Below the pieces are notes generated by a model. The model worked only from the letters and a program-made list of their open reading frames with translations, did no database searches and was not told where the DNA came from. A stretch of 9,967 nucleotides of DNA from Chromatiales bacterium (GTDB lineage: Bacteria; Pseudomonadota; Gammaproteobacteria; UBA6429; Thiohalophilaceae): positions 1 to 9,967 of the forward strand of contig JAHEDB010000050.1 in NCBI GenBank assembly GCA_024641465.1, read 5' to 3'. A program made the position numbers and the translations under genes. Each line of letters begins with the position of its first letter. Positions within the stretch are counted from its first letter, which is position 1. Below are positions 1 to 6,286 of this stretch, piece after piece.

Positions 1-269
1 TCGCCATGATCAAATATCACCCGCCAACCCCGGATGAGCGAGGCAGGATCTGGCAGGTGATGAGCCGGCAATTCGCCCTCGCCATCGATGGCGATTTGAT
101 CGAACAACTGGTCACGCTGTTCCCCGCCGCGACGGGACGGGATATCAAGGGGCTGACCAAGTTGGTGAGCAAGTACTGTCTATACAAAAACGTCGCCCCC
201 GACCTGGATGCCTTCAAGCGCTGTTCCATTTTTCGTGGACTGGAAATGGTATCGGTGCTTGCTGGGTAG
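1..269 (+). CDS. AAA+ ATPase, C-terminal fragment (5' end outside window)
   Basis: The reading frame is open from the left edge (first complete codon at base 3) and ends at TAG 267-269, so only the last ~88 residues are visible. The ATG at 6 is probably internal. The text reads PPTPDERGRIW followed by a helical stretch and then TGRDIKGLTKLVSKYC, which matches the C-terminal helical lid of AAA+ ATPases: a sensor-2-type helix with a 'GRDIKxL' pattern. Walker A and B motifs must lie upstream and cannot be checked. AAA+ proteins remodel or unfold partner proteins using ATP; the partner here is unknown. It is followed after 52 bp by a 58-residue gene and then a GST, all on the same strand, so co-transcription is likely. 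The family assignment is fairly good; any role in nitrogen fixation is inferred only from location. Confidence 0.7.
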   Translation, partial: AMIKYHPPTPDERGRIWQVMSRQFALAIDGDLIEQLVTLFPAATGRDIKGLTKLVSKYCLYKNVAPDLDAFKRCSIFRGLEMVSVLAG

Positions 270-321
270 CGTGTGAGGCGCCGGTGATATTCAATAACAT
301 TTAAACCTGGAGGATGACACA

Positions 322-498
322 ATGGCCGATATAACCTTTAATGGCATGACCATGGAATTCAGTGTGGTAGAGGGAATGATGGACGCGGAGATAAAGGCTG
401 GCCTTTCAGCGGAACTGGGCGACTATACCGAGCAGAGTCTGCTGGATGCCTATATGGCCGCGCACAAGCAAAAATTCGGCAAGGAATTTTTGCAGTAA
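322..498 (+). CDS. Small hypothetical protein, 58 aa, between AAA+ ATPase and GST
   Basis: An ATG at 322 is preceded by a strong ribosome binding site (GGAGG, about 8 bases upstream) and opens a 58-codon frame ending TAA 496-498. The stop overlaps the next gene's ATG (TAATG), which is typical of translational coupling. The product starts MADITFNGMTMEF, probably a short beta hairpin, and then has acidic, helical sequence (AELGDYTEQSLLDAYMAAHKQ). It has no cysteines, no signal peptide and no membrane segment. I do not recognise the family. Support comes from the ribosome binding site, the overlap with the GST start and the orderly hydrophobic/charged pattern. It could be an adaptor or substrate for the neighbouring AAA+ protein, but that is only a guess from position. 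Confidence 0.72.
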   Translation: MADITFNGMTMEFSVVEGMMDAEIKAGLSAELGDYTEQSLLDAYMAAHKQKFGKEFLQ

Positions 499-1136
499 TG
501 GCTTTGCCAAAACTCTATATGAACCCCGGCTCCTGCACCACGGGCATTCATATCATTCTACAAGAGCTTGATGTATTGTTTGAGGTCTACCCGGTCAATT
601 TGCTTGCAGGGCAACACGAAACAGCGGAATTCAAGGCCCTCAATCCAAAATCGAGTATCCCCATGCTCATTACGGAAGAGGGACGGGTGTTAACAGAGTT
701 TCAGGCCATTGCCTGGTGGCTCGGACGCAGTTACCCACAGGCCGGTTTTCTCGGCAGTTCGCTAGATGATGAAATCAGTATTCTGGAAGTGATGGATTAT
801 GTCGTGGCAACGGTGCATATGCAGGGTTTTGCACGGATATTTACCACCGATAAATTTTCACCCAATGCAGATGAGCATGAGGCCGTCAAACAACAGGGGC
901 TGGCCATAATCGCCAAGGCCATGGATATCATTGGTAAGCAGTTCATCGGTAGGGAATATGTGATCGGCAATTTTTCCATCGCCGATGCAGCCCTGTTTTA
1001 TGTCGAATTCTGGGCAGTCAAAACGAATATAAAACTCCCGGTCAATTGCATGGCACATTATCAACGTATGTTAAAGCGCCCTGCTGTGCGGCAGGTGTTG
1101 ATGGAAGAAGGATATCGTTTCTCGGGCGCAGCGTAA
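498..1136 (+). CDS. Glutathione S-transferase, beta-class-like
   Basis: The 212-residue product has the usual GST length and layout: an N-terminal thioredoxin-fold domain (about 1-80) and an all-helical C-terminal domain (about 90-205). The segment LYMNPGSCTTGIHI places Cys13 where beta-class bacterial GSTs have their catalytic cysteine. SSIPML supplies the cis-proline loop, and TEFQAI occupies the glutathione gamma-glutamyl-binding position. FSIADAALF is the conserved N-capping box of GST domain II and is close to the FSIADAYLF of E. coli GST. Glutathione conjugation or a glutathione-dependent redox reaction in the cytoplasm is the family role; the substrate is unknown. The start codon overlaps the stop of the 58-aa gene. 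The gene ends 2 bp before the stop of the convergent sensor gene. A role in oxygen or redox protection of nitrogenase would fit but is inference. Confidence 0.9.
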   Translation: MALPKLYMNPGSCTTGIHIILQELDVLFEVYPVNLLAGQHETAEFKALNPKSSIPMLITEEGRVLTEFQAIAWWLGRSYPQAGFLGSSLDDEISILEVMDYVVATVHMQGFARIFTTDKFSPNADEHEAVKQQGLAIIAKAMDIIGKQFIGREYVIGNFSIADAALFYVEFWAVKTNIKLPVNCMAHYQRMLKRPAVRQVLMEEGYRFSGAA

Positions 1137-1138
1137 TT

Positions 1139-2104
1139 TCAGGATTTATTCATCGCCTTAAAACTCAGCAGATTGATTTCCGCCCTGGAGCCGAGATAGA
1201 CATAGATCCCCAGACCCACCAGCAGCCCGACCGCGGTCCACATCATCCACACGGCGGAAAGTATTTCACCCCGTTCACCGAGGGCCGCCTTGAACATCAT
1301 TAACAGTGCCTCGATGGACACGGCGATCAGGATGGCGGCGATGAAACGGGTGATGGTGCGGCGGGTTGAGCTGTGGCGGAAGATATCCTTGTGCATCAGC
1401 ACCTCTTCCTCCAGCACCGTTTTACCGAGATCGAATACCGCCAGACCCAGGGTCAGGAAGATGATCACGCCAAACGGTTTGAGGTGAAAACTCGCCGCGG
1501 TGGTGTCGTGCTGAAACAGGGTGAATATTTCATAAAAGGCGGAGAACAGCAGGATCCCCACCACGGTAAACAGGCCGAGTACGATGATGCTGTAAATGGT
1601 GCGAAATGCCGGCATAAAGCGGTGCCGCAACACATCGCCCATGAGAAACTCAAGGGTGTCGGCGAGATCGATATCGACCACGATATAGCCGATGATCCTT
1701 CCCTCCGCATCCTGCCACTTTAGTGCGGCGGAGATACACAGCTTGCGATTGGCGGTGGACAGGTAGGGTTCGGTCACTACCACGCTCTGCTTATCACTGG
1801 CGAGCAGGAAATAGGGCCGTTGGCTACGGTCCACTCCCTTGCCCGGCAGGATGGTGATGTCACCGCGCCGGCCATTACAGCCGACAGTATCACTGTTCTG
1901 CTTGCCTTGCTTATCCAGGGTATATAACAGATCGACAAAGGGATAATGCTCGGCGATATGACAGATCGCCTCGCGCAGGGATTTGTCATCCTCGAACAAA
2001 TGCGACTGGCCTATCCCGGTGAGGATCGAGGCGAGTAATTCCCGGATGGCATTGCGATATTCGTGGTAGTGTTCCAGGCTGCTCAGGTAACTCATATCGC
2101 TCAT
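1139..2104 (-). CDS. Cache/PDC sensor domain protein with four transmembrane helices
   Basis: A 321-residue membrane protein. Residues about 15-150 look like a Cache/PDC ligand-sensing fold: a helical start, then FVDLLYTLDKQGKQ, the signature-like DRSQRPYF (92-99), EPYLS, and a closing strand GYIVVDIDL (139-147). Four hydrophobic stretches follow at roughly 168-195, 210-228, 252-272 and 284-304. There is no kinase, GGDEF, HAMP or chemoreceptor output domain, so how it signals is unclear. No membrane helix precedes the Cache-like part, which is unusual because these domains are normally extracytoplasmic and flanked by helices. The start at 2104 has GGAG 8 bases upstream on the coding strand; Met4 is an alternative. 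A sigma-54-like promoter (2140-2155) lies ~25 bp before the start, suggesting expression with nif genes. Family confidence is good; function is unknown. Confidence 0.8.
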   Translation of the reverse strand: MSDMSYLSSLEHYHEYRNAIRELLASILTGIGQSHLFEDDKSLREAICHIAEHYPFVDLLYTLDKQGKQNSDTVGCNGRRGDITILPGKGVDRSQRPYFLLASDKQSVVVTEPYLSTANRKLCISAALKWQDAEGRIIGYIVVDIDLADTLEFLMGDVLRHRFMPAFRTIYSIIVLGLFTVVGILLFSAFYEIFTLFQHDTTAASFHLKPFGVIIFLTLGLAVFDLGKTVLEEEVLMHKDIFRHSSTRRTITRFIAAILIAVSIEALLMMFKAALGERGEILSAVWMMWTAVGLLVGLGIYVYLGSRAEINLLSFKAMNKS

Positions 2105-2139
2105 ACGCCGCTCTCCATGTTACATAGCTTATAAAGATT

Positions 2140-2155
2140 TGCATTTCTTATGCCA
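2140..2155 (-). promoter_or_regulatory. Sigma-54 (-24/-12) promoter of the Cache/PDC sensor gene
   Basis: On the minus strand the sequence reads TGGCAT-AAGAA-ATGCA. The GG and GC dinucleotides are the required 12 bp apart; the consensus is TGGCAC-N5-TTGC. The deviations are T for C in the -24 box and A for the first T of the -12 box. Transcription would start near 2129, about 25 bases before the gene's ATG, a sensible leader for the ribosome binding site seen there. I found no TGT-N10-ACA NifA site within the ~175 bp upstream, so the activator is uncertain; the site at 2669-2684 is about 540 bp away. Confidence 0.6.
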
Positions 2156-2323
2156 TGTGTAGATTCGAGTGTAAGCGCTGGAAATGAAATAAATATTACG
2201 GCGGCTAGGGCGCCGGACGTGGATCAGTTGTGTGCAGCAACCGGTCCTGTGGCGGGCATACGCCTGATTATGGTGCCCGATGCTTTGCGGGTAGGAGAGA
2301 GAGTTTGTCTTATTACGCCTTAT

Positions 2324-2500
2324 CTATAAGCGTATTTGCCAGCCAAAATCCTCATCCTTGCGGCATTCCAGTTCTTCTATACTGCCCCAGGAGATGTCGA
2401 TCTTGTCGATTTCATCATCGCCCTGTACGCCGGCCGATTCGATCAGGCGCTTGAGTTCGTACCAGGTGAGTTTTTTTTCGTCGCTGCTTGCACAGGGCAT
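2324..2500 (-). CDS. Small acidic hypothetical protein, 58 aa, divergent from nifE
   Basis: On the minus strand an ATG (2500-2498) has a clear ribosome binding site (GAGGAG, about 6 bases upstream) and opens 58 codons to a TAG at 2326-2324. The product is soluble and strongly acidic. It begins MPCASSDEKKLTWYELKRLI, has a DDEIDKIDISWGSIEEL middle and ends DEDFGWQIRL. The regular helix pattern at the start and the W/Y-rich beta-like end suggest a real folded mini-protein. A near-consensus sigma-54 promoter lies at 2545-2560, about 34 bp ahead of the start, and faces away from the nifE promoter. It sits upstream of the Cache/PDC sensor gene in the same orientation. I do not recognise the family; regulation with nif genes is a reasonable inference, the function is not known. 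Overlapping frames on the plus strand lack comparable start signals. Confidence 0.75.
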   Translation of the reverse strand: MPCASSDEKKLTWYELKRLIESAGVQGDDEIDKIDISWGSIEELECRKDEDFGWQIRL

Positions 2501-2544
2501 GTTGCGCTCCTCGTCATCAGTTATTTACAAAACTGGTTTTGTGT

Positions 2545-2560
2545 TGCATCCATCATGCCA
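2545..2560 (-). promoter_or_regulatory. Sigma-54-like promoter for the minus-strand 58-aa gene
   Basis: Read on the minus strand: TGGCAT-GATGG-ATGCA, with GG and GC 12 bp apart. It has the same two boxes as the promoter at 2140-2155 (TGGCAT and ATGCA), differing from consensus at the first base of TTGC and the last base of TGGCAC. The predicted start is near 2534, giving a leader of about 34 bases before the ATG at 2500. The NifA-type site at 2669-2684 would lie about 140 bp upstream of that start, a normal distance for an enhancer-binding activator. Confidence 0.6.
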
Positions 2561-2655
2561 GTCCATCATGTCAATATTATGCACTCCTCACTCGATTGAT
2601 CTACAAGGGAAAATCGGGCCGTCCCGGGCGTGGTGATTTGTCACAAACCATGTTG

Positions 2656-2674
2656 CCGACAATCCAATTGTCGG
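2656..2674. promoter_or_regulatory. Perfect 8-bp inverted repeat in the divergent nif control region
   Basis: CCGACAAT-CCA-ATTGTCGG is a perfect dyad with a 3-bp centre. Its right half overlaps the TGT of the NifA-type site at 2669-2684, so two proteins could compete or cooperate here. It is followed by TTTT, which makes it terminator-like on the plus strand, but no plus-strand gene ends nearby and both predicted promoters lie outside it. An operator is therefore the better reading. The binding protein is unknown. Confidence 0.5.
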
Positions 2675-2684
2675 TTTTGCTACA
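2669..2684. promoter_or_regulatory. NifA-type upstream activator sequence (TGT-N10-ACA)
   Basis: TGT at 2669-2671 and ACA at 2682-2684 are separated by exactly ten bases, the classical NifA binding pattern. It lies about 60 bp upstream of the -12 element of the nifE promoter and about 120 bp from that of the leftward promoter. The motif is symmetric and could serve both. A single short match can occur by chance; its placement between two sigma-54 promoters is the main support. Confidence 0.6.
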
Positions 2685-2727
2685 AAACCAGAAATCAAAA
2701 TGACCCAATAAACAAGCACATAGCATG

Positions 2728-2743
2728 TGGCATGGCGGTTGCA
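2728..2743 (+). promoter_or_regulatory. Sigma-54 (-24/-12) promoter of the nifE operon
   Basis: TGGCAT-GGCGG-TTGCA matches the consensus TGGCAC-N5-TTGC[A/T] at all but one position, with GG (2729-2730) and GC (2741-2742) 12 bp apart. The predicted transcription start is near 2753, about 28 bases before the nifE ATG. Nif operons are typically transcribed by RNA polymerase with RpoN and activated by NifA, and a TGT-N10-ACA site is present upstream. This is the best of the three sigma-54 matches in the window. Confidence 0.8.
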
Positions 2744-2780
2744 CTACTGCTAACAAACGAGCTATTTTTTCGGGGGCACG

Positions 2781-4196
2781 ATGAAGGCCAAAGACATTGC
2801 CGAATTGCTGGACGAGCCGGCATGCACACACAACAAGAAATCCAAGTCCGGTTGCGCCAAGCCCAAACCGGGGGCATCGGCCGGGGGTTGCGCCTTCGAT
2901 GGTGCCCAGATCGCCCTGTTACCGATAGTGGATGTGGCGCATATCGTTCATGGCCCCATCGCCTGTGCCGGTAGTTCCTGGGATAACCGCGGCACCCGTT
3001 CCTCCGGACCGACCCTGTATCGGATCGGCATGACCACCGACCTGACCGAACAGGATATCGTCATGGGCCGGGGTGAAAAACGCCTGTTCCATTCTATCAA
3101 ACAGGCCATCGAAGATTACAATCCTCCCGCCGTGTTTATCTACAACACCTGCGTACCGGCCCTGGTCGGTGACGATATTGGTGCGGTGTGCAAGGCGGCG
3201 GAAGAGAAGTGGGGCGTGCCGGTGGTGCCGGTGGATGCGGCCGGATTTTATGGCACCAAGAATCTCGGCAACCGTATCGCCGGTGAATCCATGGTGAAAT
3301 ACGTCATCGGCAGCCGTGAGCCTGACCCCCTGCCTGAACATACAAAAAAACTGCCGTATAAAATTCATGATGTGAATCTGGTCGGTGAATATAACATCGC
3401 CGGTGAATTCTGGCATGTACTGCCCTTGCTCGATGAACTGGGTATCCGCGTGTTGTGCACCCTGTCCGGCGATGCCCGTTTTCGTGAGGTGCAGACCATG
3501 CACCGCGCCGAGGTGAACATGATGGTCTGTTCCAAGGCCATGATCAATGTCGCCCGCAAACTCAACGAATCCTATGGCACGCCATGGTTTGAAGGCAGTT
3601 TCTACGGCATCACCGATACCTCCAAGGCTCTGCGTGACTTCGCCCGCGTCATCAATGACCCTGATCTGACCCAACGCACCGAGGCCCTGATCGAACGGGA
3701 AGAGGCGCGCATTCGCCAGGAACTGATTCCGTGGAAGGAACGTCTCGCCGGGAAACGCGTATTACTTTATACCGGCGGTGTGAAATCCTGGTCGGTGATC
3801 TCCGCCATGCAGGATCTGGGCATGGTGGTGGTGGCTACCGGCACCAGTAAATCCACCGAGGAAGACAAGGAACGCATTCGCCAGCTCATGGGTGAAGACA
3901 CCAAGATGATCGAAGGCGGCAGTCCGAAAGAGCTGCTCGATATCGTCAAGGAATACCGGGCCGATATCCTCATCGCCGGTGGTCGCAGCATGTACACCGC
4001 CATCAAGGCGCGCCTGCCCTTCCTCGATATCAATCAGGAACGTGAATTCGGCTACGCCGGTTATCAGGGCATGCTGGAACTGGTGCGCCAGCTGGCCCTG
4101 ACCCTGGAAAGCCCGGTGTGGGAACAGGCCAAACGCGGCTCTCCATGGCGCAGCACGGGCAAGAGTCAATTGGCAAGCGTAGCGGCGGCAGGTTAA
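2781..4196 (+). CDS. nifE: Nitrogenase FeMo-cofactor scaffold protein NifE
   Basis: This 471-residue protein is the alpha-like subunit of the NifEN scaffold, on which the NifB-made iron-sulfur core is matured with Mo and homocitrate into FeMo-co before transfer to NifDK. Cys37, Cys62 and Cys124 fall at the positions known in Azotobacter NifE as ligands of the permanent [4Fe-4S] cluster shared with NifN. Cys250 is at the position equivalent to the cofactor-binding cysteine of NifD. Recognisable blocks include HGPIACAGSSWDNRG (58-72), YNTCVPALVGDDI (121-133), the Rossmann-type KRVLLYTGGVKSW (about 325-337) and the C-terminal GYAGYQGM. It is full length for the family. The start has GGGGG just upstream and lies ~28 bp after the predicted sigma-54 start site. 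nifN follows after 3 bp, so the pair is co-translated as one would expect for a heterotetramer. Confidence 0.97.
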   Translation: MKAKDIAELLDEPACTHNKKSKSGCAKPKPGASAGGCAFDGAQIALLPIVDVAHIVHGPIACAGSSWDNRGTRSSGPTLYRIGMTTDLTEQDIVMGRGEKRLFHSIKQAIEDYNPPAVFIYNTCVPALVGDDIGAVCKAAEEKWGVPVVPVDAAGFYGTKNLGNRIAGESMVKYVIGSREPDPLPEHTKKLPYKIHDVNLVGEYNIAGEFWHVLPLLDELGIRVLCTLSGDARFREVQTMHRAEVNMMVCSKAMINVARKLNESYGTPWFEGSFYGITDTSKALRDFARVINDPDLTQRTEALIEREEARIRQELIPWKERLAGKRVLLYTGGVKSWSVISAMQDLGMVVVATGTSKSTEEDKERIRQLMGEDTKMIEGGSPKELLDIVKEYRADILIAGGRSMYTAIKARLPFLDINQEREFGYAGYQGMLELVRQLALTLESPVWEQAKRGSPWRSTGKSQLASVAAAG

Positions 4197-4199
4197 ACC

Positions 4200-5585
4200 A
4201 TGACTGAGATCATCAAACGCAACAAGGCATTGTCCGTCAGTCCGTTGAAGGCGAGTGCACCGGTCGGCGCGTCACTGGCCTTCCTCGGTATCAACAACGC
4301 CATCCCCATGATGCATGGCTCACAGGGTTGTACCGCCTTCGGCAAGGTATTCTTTGTACGCCACTTTCGCGAACCCATTCCGTTACAGACCACCGCCATG
4401 GATCAGGTCAGCAGCGTCATGGGCGCCGACGACAATATCGTCGAGGGCCTGAAGAACCTGTGTGAAAAATCCAGACCGGCGCTGATCGGTCTGCCGTCCA
4501 CCGGTTTGGCAGAGACCCAGGGCGCGGACATGAAGGGCGCGGTGAAAAAGTTTCGCGATCAATATCCGGAATATAACGCGGTAAAGGTCATCCCGGTCAA
4601 TACACCGGATTTTACCGGTTGCCTGGAAACGGGTTTTGCCGCGGCGGTCTACGCCATGATCGATCAACTCGTGCCGGAAGCAGACGCCGCCAAAACAAAA
4701 CCCGGTAATCGACGCCGTCAGGTCAACCTGATCGTCAGCGCCATGCTGACCCCCGGCGATGTGGAGACGATCAAAGAAATCATCGAGGACTTTGGCCTAC
4801 GTCCCGTTGCCATACCCGATCTGTCTGATTCCCTTGATGGTCATCTGACCGAAGACAGCTTTAGCCCCCTGACCATCGGCGGCATGCCGGTGAATGAATT
4901 TGAAACCCTGGGCGATTCCATCGCCACACTTACCATTGGACCCTCGATGTACAAGAGCGCCGAGCTGCTGCACAAACGTACTGCTGTGCCTGATTATCGC
5001 TTTGATCACCTCATGGGCCTGGAAAACATGGACAGGTTTATTCAGGCCCTGCATGACATCAGTGGCCAGCAAGTACCGGAAACCTATGACCGGCAACGCT
5101 CCCAGTTACAGGATGCCATGCTCGATACGCATTTTATGCTGGGCCAGGTGCGCTTTGCCATGGCCGGGGATGCGGACCTGGTCAAGGCCTATAGTGATTT
5201 TGTGGTGGGCATGGGCAGTGAGGTGGTGGTGGCCGTGGTGCCGAGCAAGGGCGAGGCGATGAAGGCCATCCCGGCGCAGGATGTCAAGATCGGTGACCTC
5301 GAAGACCTCGAACAACTGGCAGCGGAACGGCAGGCGAATATTGTTATCGGTAGTTCCCACGCGGTGGCCTCGGCGCAGCGCCTCGGCGTGCCGATCATTC
5401 GCGCCGGTTTCCCGCAATACGATTTGATCGGCGGCTATCAGCGGTGTTGGGTGGGCTATCGCAGTAGTCGCCAGACACTGTTTGAAATGGCCAATATTCT
5501 GCTGAGTAACAACCACCATCATGAGGTCAAACCCTATCTCTCGCCGCTGGCGCAAAAACCTGAATACCGACTGGAGGTGGCATAA
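4200..5585 (+). CDS. nifN: Nitrogenase FeMo-cofactor scaffold protein NifN
   Basis: The 461-residue beta-like partner of NifE in the cytoplasmic NifE2N2 scaffold. It begins with the typical NKALSVSPLKASAPVGASLAFLG and MMHGSQGCTAFGKVFFVRHFREPIPLQTTAM. Cys44 is the single ligand that NifN contributes to the NifEN permanent [4Fe-4S] cluster, and it is at the same number as in Azotobacter. Later blocks include LPSTGLAETQGADMKG, VNTPDFTGCLETGF, and a C-terminal PIIRAGFPQYDLIGGYQRCWVGYR segment characteristic of the nitrogenase component 1 family. Length is normal. It starts 3 bp after the nifE stop, and its own stop directly abuts the nifX ATG. No frameshift or missing ligand is visible. Confidence 0.97.
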   Translation: MTEIIKRNKALSVSPLKASAPVGASLAFLGINNAIPMMHGSQGCTAFGKVFFVRHFREPIPLQTTAMDQVSSVMGADDNIVEGLKNLCEKSRPALIGLPSTGLAETQGADMKGAVKKFRDQYPEYNAVKVIPVNTPDFTGCLETGFAAAVYAMIDQLVPEADAAKTKPGNRRRQVNLIVSAMLTPGDVETIKEIIEDFGLRPVAIPDLSDSLDGHLTEDSFSPLTIGGMPVNEFETLGDSIATLTIGPSMYKSAELLHKRTAVPDYRFDHLMGLENMDRFIQALHDISGQQVPETYDRQRSQLQDAMLDTHFMLGQVRFAMAGDADLVKAYSDFVVGMGSEVVVAVVPSKGEAMKAIPAQDVKIGDLEDLEQLAAERQANIVIGSSHAVASAQRLGVPIIRAGFPQYDLIGGYQRCWVGYRSSRQTLFEMANILLSNNHHHEVKPYLSPLAQKPEYRLEVA

Positions 5586-6065
5586 ATGGTACTCGAACGT
5601 CGTATGCGTGTGATGGACGAAGGTGAAGCCGGAGAATCGGTTGGCCTGATGGTCGCCTTTGCCACCACCAATATGGAAACCGTCAATCAACACTTTGGTT
5701 CGGCACAGCAATTTGCCATTTATCGAGTCGACCCGGATCACGCCACCCTGCTGGAGGCGGCCGAGTTCGGCAAGCTGGTCCAGGACGGCAATGAAGACAA
5801 GCTCGAGGCCAAGCTGGATATGTTGAATGGCTGTGCCGCCGTCTATTGCCAGGCCGTGGGCTCGTCCGCGGTGCGGCAACTGATGATGCGCGGCGTGCAA
5901 CCCGTCAAGGTAGCAGAGGGCGCGATCATCGCGAATTTGCTGGCGACCCTGCAGGATGAAATGCGCCAGGGCCCCTCAGCCTGGCTGGCCAAGGCCATCG
6001 CCGCGCAAAAGGGACCGGACATGTCGCGCTTTGATGACATGGCGGAAGAGGGTTGGGATGAATGA
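5586..6065 (+). CDS. nifX: FeMo-cofactor carrier protein NifX
   Basis: A 159-residue protein of the NifX/NifY/VnfY dinitrogenase-iron-molybdenum-cofactor family. NifX is known to bind NifB-co and the NifEN-bound precursor and so shuttles intermediates during FeMo-co assembly. The N-terminal half shows the family pattern VAFATTNMETVNQHFGSAQQFAIYRV (about 22-47), with the NxHFGSA motif, and then NGCAAVYCQAVGSSAVRQLM and GVQPVKV. The last ~30 residues are charged and probably flexible. Translation starts immediately after the nifN stop, with GGAGGT 7 bases before the ATG inside the end of nifN. A repeat element begins 6 bases after the stop and separates it from the next gene of the series. Confidence 0.95.
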   Translation: MVLERRMRVMDEGEAGESVGLMVAFATTNMETVNQHFGSAQQFAIYRVDPDHATLLEAAEFGKLVQDGNEDKLEAKLDMLNGCAAVYCQAVGSSAVRQLMMRGVQPVKVAEGAIIANLLATLQDEMRQGPSAWLAKAIAAQKGPDMSRFDDMAEEGWDE

Positions 6066-6070
6066 AAATA

Positions 6071-6260
6071 TTGAACCGCCAAGACGCCAAGGACGCCAAG
6101 TTTTATATTGTTATGACAATGGACTTAAGTGTTTGTGTGGTTGGTTGAAAAAAAATTTCGTGGCGTTTTGGCGATTAGACATATCTCGTCCCCACGCAGA
6201 GCGTGGGAACCAGAAATGAGTAAATGGTTTCTTGGCGTCCTTGGCGCCTTGGCGGTTCAA
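6071..6260. repeat. Composite inverted-repeat (MITE-like) element between nifX and the DUF269 gene
   Basis: The 30-bp left arm (6071-6100, starting TTGAACCGCCAAGACGCC) and right arm (6231-6260) are inverted copies with a single mismatch. A degenerate extra right arm is visible at 6159-6176 (CGTGGCGTTTTGGCGATT), so one copy may have been split by, or joined to, a second element at about 6180-6225. The bases AATA flank both outer ends and might be a target duplication, though this is short and the sequence is AT-rich. No transposase is encoded. A shorter element with related arms occurs at 7327-7425 and a weaker single arm at 9704-9733. The right arm reads into the upstream frame of the next gene but ends before its likely ATG (6287). 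Confidence 0.85.
6191..6207. repeat. Palindrome CCCACGC-AGA-GCGTGGG nested in the repeat element
   Basis: A perfect 7-bp dyad with a 3-base loop, flanked by CTCGTC and AACCAG. The pattern resembles a palindrome (GTTCCCACGC-loop-GCGTGGGAAC) that I know as widely dispersed in proteobacterial genomes; this is from memory and needs a search. Transcribed, it would form a strong hairpin between nifX and the DUF269 gene, without a following U tract. Confidence 0.65.
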
Positions 6261-6286
6261 AATATTATACATATGAGGAAATAGCA

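Noticed and set aside
2534..2548. Possible rightward sigma-54 promoter CTGG...TTGCA
   Set aside because: GG and GC are 11 bp apart rather than 12, and no rightward gene starts close behind it.
2336..2599. Plus-strand open frames of 70-90 codons in 2230-2703
   Set aside because: They overlap the better-supported minus-strand 58-aa gene or the promoter region, lack good ribosome binding sites and have low-complexity, cysteine/serine-rich translations typical of out-of-frame reading.
2693..2705. Possible IHF site (AATCAA...) between the NifA-type site and the nifE promoter
   Set aside because: The first half matches WATCAA but the TTR half is ACC, so the consensus fails; DNA bending here remains unproven.
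2919..3674. Long minus-strand open frame (251 codons) within nifE
   Set aside because: It is the antisense shadow of nifE; the translation is rich in His, Gly and Asp without a recognisable fold, and nifE itself is certain.
5106..5900. Minus-strand open frame of 264 codons across nifN/nifX
   Set aside because: Antisense shadow of two certain genes, with a histidine-rich unnatural composition and no start signal.
6071..6260. CRISPR-like array from the repeated CGCCAAG units
   Set aside because: The units are short, contiguous and arranged as inverted arms, with no regular spacers and no cas genes in the window.
6224..6286. N-terminal extension of the DUF269 protein
   Set aside because: The extra 21 codons fall largely in the repeat's right arm; the ATG at 6287 has a ribosome binding site and gives the usual family length.
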